IMG/VR virus record: IMGVR_UViG_3300037493_003155
Location: 1-20,682 of that record
Origin: a virus
DNA: 20,682 nucleotides
Strand: one strand, 5' to 3'
Shown here: positions 1 to 6,764 of the stretch, piece after piece
Numbering within the stretch: the first letter of the stretch is position 1
How the letters are laid out: every line of letters starts with the position of its first letter
Made by a program: the position numbers and the translations under genes
Notes under the pieces: model-generated
What the model was told of the DNA's origin: nothing
What the model saw: only the letters and a program-made list of their open reading frames with translations
The model's database searches: none

Positions 1-49
1 CGACGCCGGGCACCTCGTGCAGCGCGCCGCCGATCAGCAGGCCCCTCAC
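1..49 (-). CDS. Truncated start of the next gene, possible endolysin
   Basis: Only 16 codons are in the window. They begin at a GTG at 49 that overlaps the previous stop (GTGA) and read MRGLLIGGALHEVPGV. The gene runs off the left edge. After two membrane-type lysis candidates an endolysin is expected, and the opening looks like that of some phage amidases, but this is far too short to identify. Treat it as a coupled open frame of unproven function. Confidence 0.5.
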   Translation of the reverse strand, partial: MRGLLIGGALHEVPGV

Positions 50-621
50 AGCGGGGCCAGTCGCGACCCGAACAGGTCGTGATTGATCGCCGCAAACCCG
101 GCCCGCAGATCATCAGGCGACCACTCGAGGCCGGACGACTGCACGCCGCCGCTCGAGCGAGGCTGCATCGCCGCGGTGATCGCCGCGCGGAACGCGCACC
201 GGGGCGCGTCGGAGCGGAACGTCTGGACCGCAGCGCGCAAGGTCTGCCAGTCGACGTGGCCGGTATGGTCCGTCGCGGCGCGCAGCACGTCGCCCACCAC
301 GCCGGTCAGTTCGGCGGCGAGCCGGGCCGTGCTCGGGGCGAGGCAGTCGATCGCCGCGGCCCCGCCGCGCTGGAGCGAGCCGCACCCGGCACTGGTCGCC
401 GCGCCTGCGACCAGCCCGACCGCGAGCAGGATGGACGCGACCGATCCCGCCGACGGGCCGGCCCTGCGCACGTCGACGACGCCCTGCGCGGCGAGCGACG
501 CGGCCAGCGGCGAGCTCGCGAGCATGGCGACCTCGATCGGGAACCCGAGCGCGAGCGCGATCAGGTTGATGATCGACGCGGCGAGGCCGGTCAGGAACTT
601 CTTTGACTTCAAGATCTCCAT
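46..621 (-). CDS. Holin-like membrane protein joined to a lipoprotein-like domain (191 aa)
   Basis: Residues 1-50 look like a small phage holin or membrane protein: a basic start (KSKK, 5-8), a hydrophobic segment FLTGLAASIINLIALALGF (9-27), a hairpin region and AASLAAQGVVDV. Residues 52-80 then look like a separate lipoprotein signal peptide: RR, a hydrophobic core SVASILLAVGLVAGAATS and Cys80 in SAGC. A soluble domain with two more cysteines (C93, C142) follows. An internal GTG at 469-471 would give exactly this lipoprotein. The ATG at 621 overlaps the previous stop (TGATG) and has GGAGG six bases upstream. The stop overlaps the next GTG. Two membrane anchors in one chain, or two products from one gene, are both possible. 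A spanin-like role is inference. Confidence 0.78.
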   Translation of the reverse strand: MEILKSKKFLTGLAASIINLIALALGFPIEVAMLASSPLAASLAAQGVVDVRRAGPSAGSVASILLAVGLVAGAATSAGCGSLQRGGAAAIDCLAPSTARLAAELTGVVGDVLRAATDHTGHVDWQTLRAAVQTFRSDAPRCAFRAAITAAMQPRSSGGVQSSGLEWSPDDLRAGFAAINHDLFGSRLAPL

Positions 622-902
622 CAGCGTCCTCCGCTTTTCTGGCCGATGCCGTTCAGATCCGCGCGGGCCTGCGCGATGTCCTGGCCCTTCTCGATGCGCG
701 CGAGCGCGGTCGACATTTCCGCGTGCGACTCGAGATCGGCCCGCTGGTGCGCGGCGATCTGCGCTGACAGCGCCTTGAAGCCCTCGCCCATCGCGATGAC
801 CTTGGCCTCCTCGACCTTGGAGCGCCGGACCTCGAGCAGGTACCAGACGAGGACGACGAGGCCGGGGAGGCCGAGGGTCCGGGCGAACTCTTCAATGTTC
901 AT
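621..902 (-). CDS. One-segment membrane protein, holin or lysis-accessory candidate (93 aa)
   Basis: This 93-residue protein has a single short hydrophobic stretch LGLPGLVVLVWYLLE (10-24) after an acidic N-terminus (NIEEFARTL), then a long charged helix with heptad-like spacing (EVRRSKVEEAKVIAMGEGFKALSAQI...) and a soluble tail. Positive residues follow the segment (VRRSK), which places the C-terminal part in the cytoplasm by the positive-inside rule. The layout is seen in small phage lysis-region proteins such as holins, antiholins and membrane-anchored helpers, but no family motif is decisive. It starts at an ATG six bases after the LamG stop without a good ribosome site. Its stop overlaps the next ATG by one base (TGATG). 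Lysis is inferred from the neighbours. Confidence 0.75.
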   Translation of the reverse strand: MNIEEFARTLGLPGLVVLVWYLLEVRRSKVEEAKVIAMGEGFKALSAQIAAHQRADLESHAEMSTALARIEKGQDIAQARADLNGIGQKSGGR

Positions 903-908
903 GGACGG

Positions 909-1721
909 TCAGATCCACGGGATTGTGTAACCGAGGCCCTCGAACAGCGCCTTGGCCTGCGCGTCGGTGACGGCCTCGGCGGCAGCACCGGACCACCCGC
1001 ACGAGTAGAGGATCGTCGATGGCGCCCAGGTGCCCGAGTCCGCCCCGAGCGTGTAGGCGGTGGTCGCCGACGGGAGCCCGTAGGTCGGAGAGAGCTTCTC
1101 GACGTCGGTATAGATCCGGGCGCGCGTGCCCGTGTGGTCGATCAGCAGCAGCACCGGCGTGACGCGGGATTGGTAGTCGGTGCCGGTGCCGGTGTCGGTG
1201 ATGTTGGCCGACTCGCGGTACCGCAGGCGACCGACAGCGGGGGAGATGTTGAGGTACGCGGATGCTCCGGTGTCGCTAATCGCCCCGACACCGAACAGCG
1301 CCTGAACGGAGGCGGACAGCGTGCCGACCGCGACGTAGCAAAAAATAGCCATTGACGTCGTCGAGGGATCCGGCGCCGTCGCCGACCGGAACCGTTGCGA
1401 GGCAGTGACGCCGTCTCCTCGCACGCCCGTGCGCGACCAGCCGGTCACGGCCTGCTGATAGGCCGGCGACCCGCCCGCCGTCAGGGTTAGCCCGCCGATC
1501 GTGTCGGCCAGGTTGCCGCTCGCCTCCTGGCAAAGATGCAGGTAGTTCGGCGCGGAGATAGTGAGCGACTCGGCCGCGATGAACGCTGTCCACTCGGCCG
1601 AGCTCGCGGGCGCGGCCTTGCCGCTCGCCGGGTCCGTCGCGTATGGCAGCGCGACGCCGCTCGGCGGCACCGGACCGACCCGCGGACCGACCGTCAGCCC
1701 TGCGGAGACGCCGACGATCAC
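909..1721 (-). CDS. LamG/concanavalin-like jelly-roll protein, candidate appendage
   Basis: This 270-residue protein has a Gly/Pro-rich head (VGVSAGLTVGPRVGPVPP, 3-20), then about 210 residues that look like a LamG-type jelly roll: LHLCQEASGNLADTIGG (61-77), GWSRTGVRGDGVTASQRFRS (94-113), a strand MAIFCYVAVGTLSA, a strand-turn GRLRYRESANITDTGTGTD, then VLLLIDHTGTRARIYTDVEKL (190-210), followed by an AYTLGAD strand. It ends with TDAQAKALFEGLGYTI, a short helix common at the end of such phage proteins. Jelly-roll domains of this type usually bind sugars or decorate the virion. No catalytic residue is evident. The GTG has AAGGAG six bases upstream, one of the best sites in the window. Fold moderately sure, target unknown. 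Confidence 0.75.
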   Translation of the reverse strand: MIVGVSAGLTVGPRVGPVPPSGVALPYATDPASGKAAPASSAEWTAFIAAESLTISAPNYLHLCQEASGNLADTIGGLTLTAGGSPAYQQAVTGWSRTGVRGDGVTASQRFRSATAPDPSTTSMAIFCYVAVGTLSASVQALFGVGAISDTGASAYLNISPAVGRLRYRESANITDTGTGTDYQSRVTPVLLLIDHTGTRARIYTDVEKLSPTYGLPSATTAYTLGADSGTWAPSTILYSCGWSGAAAEAVTDAQAKALFEGLGYTIPWI

Positions 1722-1724
1722 GCC

Positions 1725-2189
1725 CTACTCCTTCCCATGCGGCACGACGCGAACCGTCCCGCCCGTGGTGATCGCCGCCTTGATCCGGCAGCGACGCGCG
1801 CCGAGGTTGCCGAGGTGGATCATCGCCGCGCCCACACCGGCCGTTTTAAGGCCGGTCAGGTAGGTCCAGGTCCAGCCCGTGCCGACGCTGGAAACCTGCG
1901 CCGAGGTCGGGTCCTCCTTGACCCAATTCCCGCTGGTCTCGTCCCATGACGAAACCGCGCCCGCCGGACCGGCCTGCGGGAAATTGGTCGTCTCGACCGT
2001 GAACGTGCCCGCGATGAGCGCGCCGGTCAGGATGTGCACGGACTGGAGCCCGCCTTCTGCGGTGATCGGGATCTCGAAGTAGTAGTCATCCACGCCGAGC
2101 GTCACGAGGCCCGTGGTCGGCGCCGGGACGGATTCAACGCCCGCGCCGTCGAACGCGGAGAGGTTTTTGTCGTTTTTCAGGCTGCTCAT
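1725..2189 (-). CDS. Small beta-rich virion protein candidate (154 aa)
   Basis: This 154-residue protein has no family I can name. It has strand-like stretches DDYYFEIPITAEG, LQSVHILTGALIAGTFTVETTNFP, a Trp-rich section (SSWDETSGNWVKED, GTGWTWTYLTG) and a final MIHLGNLGARRCRIKAAITTGGTVRVVP. The composition fits a beta-sandwich surface protein, maybe a head or tail appendage. Its N-terminus has A/T-rich codons (AAA AAC GAC AAA AAC), which keep the start region unstructured. The ATG at 2189 is preferred over 2195 by ribosome-site spacing. The upstream open frame to 2357 is a shadow of the ejection-type gene. It is followed closely by the LamG-like gene, whose GTG lies three bases beyond its stop. 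Confidence 0.75.
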   Translation of the reverse strand: MSSLKNDKNLSAFDGAGVESVPAPTTGLVTLGVDDYYFEIPITAEGGLQSVHILTGALIAGTFTVETTNFPQAGPAGAVSSWDETSGNWVKEDPTSAQVSSVGTGWTWTYLTGLKTAGVGAAMIHLGNLGARRCRIKAAITTGGTVRVVPHGKE

Positions 2190-2196
2190 CGTCATG

Positions 2197-2202
2197 CTCC
2201 TA
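2197..2202 (-). promoter_or_regulatory. Ribosome site that decides the start at 2189
   Basis: The minus strand reads TAGGAG, of which TAG (2200-2202) is the stop of the upstream gene. The first ATG, at 2195, lies only one base from it, too close. The second ATG, at 2189, lies seven bases away, the usual spacing, so the protein most likely begins MSSLKND. Confidence 0.65.
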
Positions 2203-4530
2203 ACTGGCGCGTTCCTGCGCGGGTGTGGCCTTGTCCGTGCTCTTGACAGATCCGAATTGCGCTTGTGCTCGCGGTGCCTGCGTGCCGCCCGCGCTGCCCT
2301 CTTCGCTCGCGTACTGACTCTGCAACACGGCGAGCACGCGCGGATGCATCGCGGCATCGACAGCCACGCCGGTCAGGATCGACAGCGCCAGTCGGCGCGG
2401 ATACGGGAGGGTCTGGCGCAGGGTTGGCAGTTGCTCGACGATCTGCCGCGTGATCTCCGCGAGCCGCTCGGGGTAGACCTCGCGCATGACCTGGGCGTCC
2501 TCCGGGGTGATCTGGCCCGCCGCGAGCCGCTCCTCGATGCCGCCCGGATCTTCCACGCCGGCTGCGTAGCGGGCGAAGGTGCGCATCTCGAGGTCGCTCG
2601 GCTGGTAGCGGTCCGGGCCGGTCTGCAAGGTCCCGAGGTCTGCGCGCCGGGGCAGCTTGGACGCGAGGAACTCCAGCCGGCGCGCGGCCAACGTCTCCAT
2701 GCGGTCTGCCATGATCGGACTCGCCGCGCGGATCGGCGCAAGCTGCGCGGCCATCGCCTGCCGGGCCTGCGGGCGCATGACGGTCGAGCCGTCCGGCGCG
2801 TACGCGGTCTGCGAGCGGATCTCCTCGGAGCGGGCCTTGAACGACGTGGCGAGCGATGGCTTGCCCTGTGCGGGCTCGGAGCGCGTCTCCCGCTCGGGCG
2901 CATAGCGGACCGCGCCGAGCACCTTGGAGGCGAGCACAGGCACAACGGGCGTGATGCGCTTCGTGACGTCGAGGAAGGCGTCGACGGCTTTGGACGTGCG
3001 CGCGGCAGCCTCGGTGGTCGCCTTGCCGAGGCGACCAAAGACCTGCTCGCCGACGAGGCCCGCGGCCTTGGCGCCGACGAACGGCGCGAGGAACGGGCCG
3101 ATCACGGGGATGGCCGAGACGAGCCCGGCCGTCGTGTTGTAGGCCGCGCCGCCCGCCATCTGCTCGCCGAGGCTCTTGGGGCCGCGACCGGCCGTTGCGG
3201 CATCCTTGGCGATCTTGAGCTGGTCGAGGAGCGGCGAGGCGAGCTCGCTCTTGGGCGAGGTGGCCCGCAGGATGTCGGCCTGGAGAGCCTGGTTCCGCTC
3301 GAGCATGGCCGGCAGCCGATCGAACGCGGCCTTGGTGTCGCCCGCCACCTTGCCGCTCGAGATGGCGTCGATGAAATCGGCGGCCTTGCCGCGCGGGATC
3401 TCGACGACGCCCGTGCCCTTGACGTCCGCCCAGGCCCGGTAACGCTTGGCGCCCGCGCCAGACAGCGTGGCGCCGGCCGCGTCGTCGGTGAGTGCGGCGA
3501 CCTTCTCGGTGATCTCCTTGGCGACCTTGGCGTCCGCCGCCGCGAGCTTTGCCGTGATTCCGTCGACGTCGGCGAGCGTGCGCTGGAGCGCCGTCTCCTG
3601 CGCGCGGAGGGCCTGCAACGTGGGCCGCGGCGCCTCGGCGATGCCCGCCGGGGTGTCGAGCTGGGTGCGCAGCGTGCCCTTGGACTTCGTGAGCAGCTTG
3701 GACGCCTCGCCCTCGTTGATCACGAGCCACGGGTTCGCCTCTTGGAACTCGCGCTGGTACGTCGAGACGCGATCTGGCAGGGTCTGCCGCAGCGCCTGCT
3801 GATCGCCCACGAGCCGCGCCTTCTCGCCGAGCTCGCGCTCGGCAAGCTGCTTGACGTCCAGCCCGGCCAGGTCATCCGCAACATCGGGCGCCGCGCTGCG
3901 AGCCGCGGCGAACTCGTCGAGCGCGCCCTTGGCCCGGACGATGCCCTTCTCGAGAACCTTGCCGGCGAGGTTCGCGCCGCCGCCGATGGCTGCGCCGTAG
4001 AGCATGTTGCTCGAGAGGACCGACACGGCCTGCTCGAGCTTGAGCGGCCCCTCCTGTAGAGAGACTTGAGAGATGCCCGTGCCGAGGCCGGTCAGCCCGC
4101 CCTCGACCAGCCCGCCCTTGACGACCGCGCCCACGGTGCCCTTCGCGCCGACCTTGGTGCCGAGCTTCGCGATGGCACCGGCCGGCGTGTTGCCGAGGAA
4201 CATGCCGCCGACCGCGCCGCCGATCTCGCCGACGGTCGACAGGCCCGGGTTGACCTCGCGGTAGTTGCGGACGGTATCGGCCTCGCCGATCAGTGCGGCG
4301 AGCGCGTCGGTGCCGCCCGCCGAGACACCGCGGAGCGCGCCGAGGCCAGTGGCGACAGCGCCGCCCACGACGCCGCCGTACTCGTCCTCGCGCTGCGCGT
4401 TGGCGACGCGGTTGACCTGACCCTCGATGCCCTCGACGGTCCAGCCACGCTGGTCCGCGAGCATCTTGACGTCGGCCTCAGGAACGACGTGTGCGTCGCC
4501 GTCCTGGTCGATCATCCTGACAGGCGGCAT
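2200..4530 (-). CDS. Second large ejection-type protein, Gly/Ala-rich with hydrophobic segments (776 aa)
   Basis: I start at the ATG at 4530, which overlaps the previous stop by one base (TGATG); the frame is open to 4614 as a shadow. The 776-residue protein has a charged N-terminus (1-50), then glycine-rich hydrophobic stretches at about 52-82, 103-150 and 175-192, a long helical charged region (200-450), a marked hydrophobic segment with AIPVIGPFLAPFVGAKAAGLVGE (473-495), and a charged C-terminus with GGIEERLAAGQITPEDAQVMREVYPERLAEITRQI. Such amphipathic, membrane-prone segments are typical of podovirus proteins that leave the virion and build a channel through the cell envelope. I see no lytic enzyme motif. 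The role is inferred from size, composition and position after the nozzle and the first ejection-type gene. Confidence 0.78.
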   Translation of the reverse strand: MPPVRMIDQDGDAHVVPEADVKMLADQRGWTVEGIEGQVNRVANAQREDEYGGVVGGAVATGLGALRGVSAGGTDALAALIGEADTVRNYREVNPGLSTVGEIGGAVGGMFLGNTPAGAIAKLGTKVGAKGTVGAVVKGGLVEGGLTGLGTGISQVSLQEGPLKLEQAVSVLSSNMLYGAAIGGGANLAGKVLEKGIVRAKGALDEFAAARSAAPDVADDLAGLDVKQLAERELGEKARLVGDQQALRQTLPDRVSTYQREFQEANPWLVINEGEASKLLTKSKGTLRTQLDTPAGIAEAPRPTLQALRAQETALQRTLADVDGITAKLAAADAKVAKEITEKVAALTDDAAGATLSGAGAKRYRAWADVKGTGVVEIPRGKAADFIDAISSGKVAGDTKAAFDRLPAMLERNQALQADILRATSPKSELASPLLDQLKIAKDAATAGRGPKSLGEQMAGGAAYNTTAGLVSAIPVIGPFLAPFVGAKAAGLVGEQVFGRLGKATTEAAARTSKAVDAFLDVTKRITPVVPVLASKVLGAVRYAPERETRSEPAQGKPSLATSFKARSEEIRSQTAYAPDGSTVMRPQARQAMAAQLAPIRAASPIMADRMETLAARRLEFLASKLPRRADLGTLQTGPDRYQPSDLEMRTFARYAAGVEDPGGIEERLAAGQITPEDAQVMREVYPERLAEITRQIVEQLPTLRQTLPYPRRLALSILTGVAVDAAMHPRVLAVLQSQYASEEGSAGGTQAPRAQAQFGSVKSTDKATPAQERAS

Positions 4531-6764
4531 CAGTCCACCCCGCCCTGATTGGCGGCAAACAGGGCTGTCTCGGCCGCGCCGCGAATCTGCGGGCTGCCGC
4601 CCCGCTCGGACCACTCGATCAGGTAGGCGCGGGCCTTCTCGGAGGTCTTCTCATCGCCGCTGCGTGCCTCGGCCTCCCATTTGTCGAGCTGCGCGCGGAT
4701 GGTCGGCGGGATGCCGCCCGATGCCTTGAGCGCTTCGAGCAGCTCGTTCTCGCTCTTGGGCGCGGCCTTGCGCTTGGAGGGCTCGACGTTCTCGGTGTCC
4801 TTGGCGAACGCCAGCGCGGAGCTGACATCGCTGGACAGACCGCGTGCGAGGATGCGGTCCTCCTCGGTCTCCTTGGGCTTCTCGTAGTTCGGCGCCTTGA
4901 TGTCGTAGCGCTTCGGCTTCTGGCCGGGGCGGGCCTCCGACCGGATGACCTCGTTGAGTGAATTGATCGAGTTGAACCGCGCGCGCTTGAGGCCCGGGGT
5001 CGGATCGCGCGCCTCGGTCGGGTCCGTGGTGCCGAGCATTTTCTCGATCAGGACCATGTCGGCCGCAGCGAGCGCGCCTAGTTCGGCGTCGTTCTTCTGC
5101 GCGACGATCAAGGCGCCCATGTCCGCGAGGGCGTCCTGGTACTCCTTGCTCTTGATCAGCGACGACGACCAACCGTACTTCTCGCGAGCCGCCGTGATCT
5201 GGTCGATCAGGCGCGCAGCCGTGTCCACGGCGCCGCGCTTCTTGGCGATGCGTCCGGCCGAGGTCGCGTCACGGAACAGGACCGGCTTGCCGTCCTCGTT
5301 GACGAGGTCACCGGCGCCGAGCTCGCCGGCGATCCACTCGGGCGAGTTCTCGCGGTTCTTCGTCTCGGCCTCAGCCTGCGCGCTGGCGCGGGTCGCGATC
5401 TTGCCGCCCGTGACGACCCACTCCTTGTATTCCTTCGCGTCCATCGCCGACGGTGGCCGCCCGGCCTCGCCGTACTGCGCGGCCCACTGGTCCGGCGTGA
5501 GCTTGCCAGACACGCCCGAACCGCCACCGCCGCCGCCCATCGCGGCCCGCTGCGCCTTGGCGAGTTCGGCCTGCTTCTTCTGGAGGTCGAGCTCCTTGCC
5601 GGCGAAGTCGAGCTGCTCCTTGTACTGGTCCGCGATGCGCCTCTGCGCGTCGGCCGCAGTCTGTGCGCGCTTGGCCGCCAGATCCTGGTACGCCTGCCCG
5701 TAGCGGATCGCCTGCGTGCCGCGCGGGTCAAAGTTCTGCGCGTCGCTGGCGATCTGCCCGAGGACGCGATCGTAGGACGTCAGCCGGAGCCGCGTCTCCT
5801 CGCGGAAGTCGTCGCCCGCCATCGCCAGGCGGTCGCGCGCCGACGCGCCGCGCCGAGTCAGGTCGTTTACGCGCTGAGACTTGTTGAATTTCTGCGCGTC
5901 GATGTCGCGGCTGATCAGGTTGTCGATCATCTCGAGGCCGCTGTTTTTTCCGCCGTATTTGTGCGCGACCAGTCCGCCCGCAAACGCCGAAAAGATGCCG
6001 GCGATCTTGGTGCCGGTGGATGCGTTGGCCCATCCCCGGTTGATGTCGATCTCGCGGCCTGCTTCGGCCTTGGCTTCGGCGTCGATCTGCTCGATGTCGC
6101 GGCGGGACGTTTCGCGCGAGGTGCGCCAATCGCGCTCGTCGCGCTCGGCCTCCTCCGCGTCGGCCTTGGACGCCCTCGCAAGCGCGGTGCGCTGCATGTC
6201 GCTGCGGCGCTGCTCGAGGTCAAGCTGCTGATTCAGTTGCTGCTCGGGCGTCAGCCGCGCGAACGCCTGGCCGGCTTCCTGGTTCGTCAGGTACTCAGCC
6301 GGGAGCTCCGGCGTGCCCTGCGTCTCCATCGGGACGCCGCGCATCGCGGCTTGGAACATGGCCTCGGGGATGCCGAGGCCGGGCGCCATCGGCGCAAGCG
6401 GGACGCCCCCGGCGCCCGTGATCGCGTCGGGCTCCGCAGGCAGATCGAGCGCGGCGGGCGTGGCCTCCGCGGGTGCCTCGTCGGGGTTCGTCGGAAAGCC
6501 GATGTAGGGCTGCTCGGGCGAGGGCGAGCGGAGCGCCGCGAACGGGTCGCCGCGGTAGTCCTCGGGCGTTCCGGCTTCGGCGGCGATCTCGGCGCGTGCT
6601 GCCGCGAGCGCCTCAGGCGTCACGTCGTCGAACGTGGCCTCGGGAAACTGGATCTCGCCGTCCTCGGCCTGCATCTCGGCGCTCGCCGCCGCGAGCTCGG
6701 CGGGCGTCACGCTCGAAAAATCGTCCGGCGGGAACTCCAGCTCGGGGCCGAACGGGGTCGCCAC
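4530..6764 (-). CDS. Large internal/ejection-type virion protein with tandem N-terminal repeat (744 aa)
   Basis: No family is recognised with certainty for this 744-residue protein; context suggests an internal protein delivered with the DNA. Residues 11-39 and 40-68 are two copies of a 29-residue repeat (FPPDDFSSVTPAELAAASAE and FPEATFDDVTPEALAAARAE). A Pro/Ala-rich linker follows to about 150. Residues 165-240 and 360-408 look like long helices or coiled coils. A hydrophobic Gly/Ala segment (IAGIFSAFAGGLVAHKYGG) lies at 254-272, and a run of six Gly at 410-415 splits the protein. The remainder is helical and charged. Start is a GTG overlapping the previous TAG by one base; no good ribosome site, so coupling is likely. 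Codons 272-274 contain A_AAA_AAC (5943-5949). A transglycosylase motif was not found. Confidence 0.8.
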   Translation of the reverse strand: MATPFGPELEFPPDDFSSVTPAELAAASAEMQAEDGEIQFPEATFDDVTPEALAAARAEIAAEAGTPEDYRGDPFAALRSPSPEQPYIGFPTNPDEAPAEATPAALDLPAEPDAITGAGGVPLAPMAPGLGIPEAMFQAAMRGVPMETQGTPELPAEYLTNQEAGQAFARLTPEQQLNQQLDLEQRRSDMQRTALARASKADAEEAERDERDWRTSRETSRRDIEQIDAEAKAEAGREIDINRGWANASTGTKIAGIFSAFAGGLVAHKYGGKNSGLEMIDNLISRDIDAQKFNKSQRVNDLTRRGASARDRLAMAGDDFREETRLRLTSYDRVLGQIASDAQNFDPRGTQAIRYGQAYQDLAAKRAQTAADAQRRIADQYKEQLDFAGKELDLQKKQAELAKAQRAAMGGGGGGSGVSGKLTPDQWAAQYGEAGRPPSAMDAKEYKEWVVTGGKIATRASAQAEAETKNRENSPEWIAGELGAGDLVNEDGKPVLFRDATSAGRIAKKRGAVDTAARLIDQITAAREKYGWSSSLIKSKEYQDALADMGALIVAQKNDAELGALAAADMVLIEKMLGTTDPTEARDPTPGLKRARFNSINSLNEVIRSEARPGQKPKRYDIKAPNYEKPKETEEDRILARGLSSDVSSALAFAKDTENVEPSKRKAAPKSENELLEALKASGGIPPTIRAQLDKWEAEARSGDEKTSEKARAYLIEWSERGGSPQIRGAAETALFAANQGGVD
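6561..6734 (-). repeat. Two tandem 87-base repeat units inside the ejection-type gene
   Basis: The minus strand codes for two consecutive 29-residue units, residues 11-39 and 40-68. The base GGCGTCACG recurs at 6616 and 6703 on the plus strand, exactly 87 bases apart, and flanking bases also match. The DNA copies have drifted while the pattern of hydrophobic and acidic residues is kept. Confidence 0.6.

Noticed and set aside
2192-3730. Second minus-strand frame of 512 codons inside the second ejection-type gene
   Set aside because: It is a shifted frame of the same strand with an Arg/Gly/His-rich product. The 776-residue frame has the coupled start and sensible hydrophobic segments.
2113-4059. 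Plus-strand open frame of 648 codons opposite the second ejection-type gene
   Set aside because: It is an antisense shadow. The product is a mix of Arg, Ala, Gly, Leu and Asp without any fold-like pattern, and the opposite strand has a plausible protein with start, coupling and composition.
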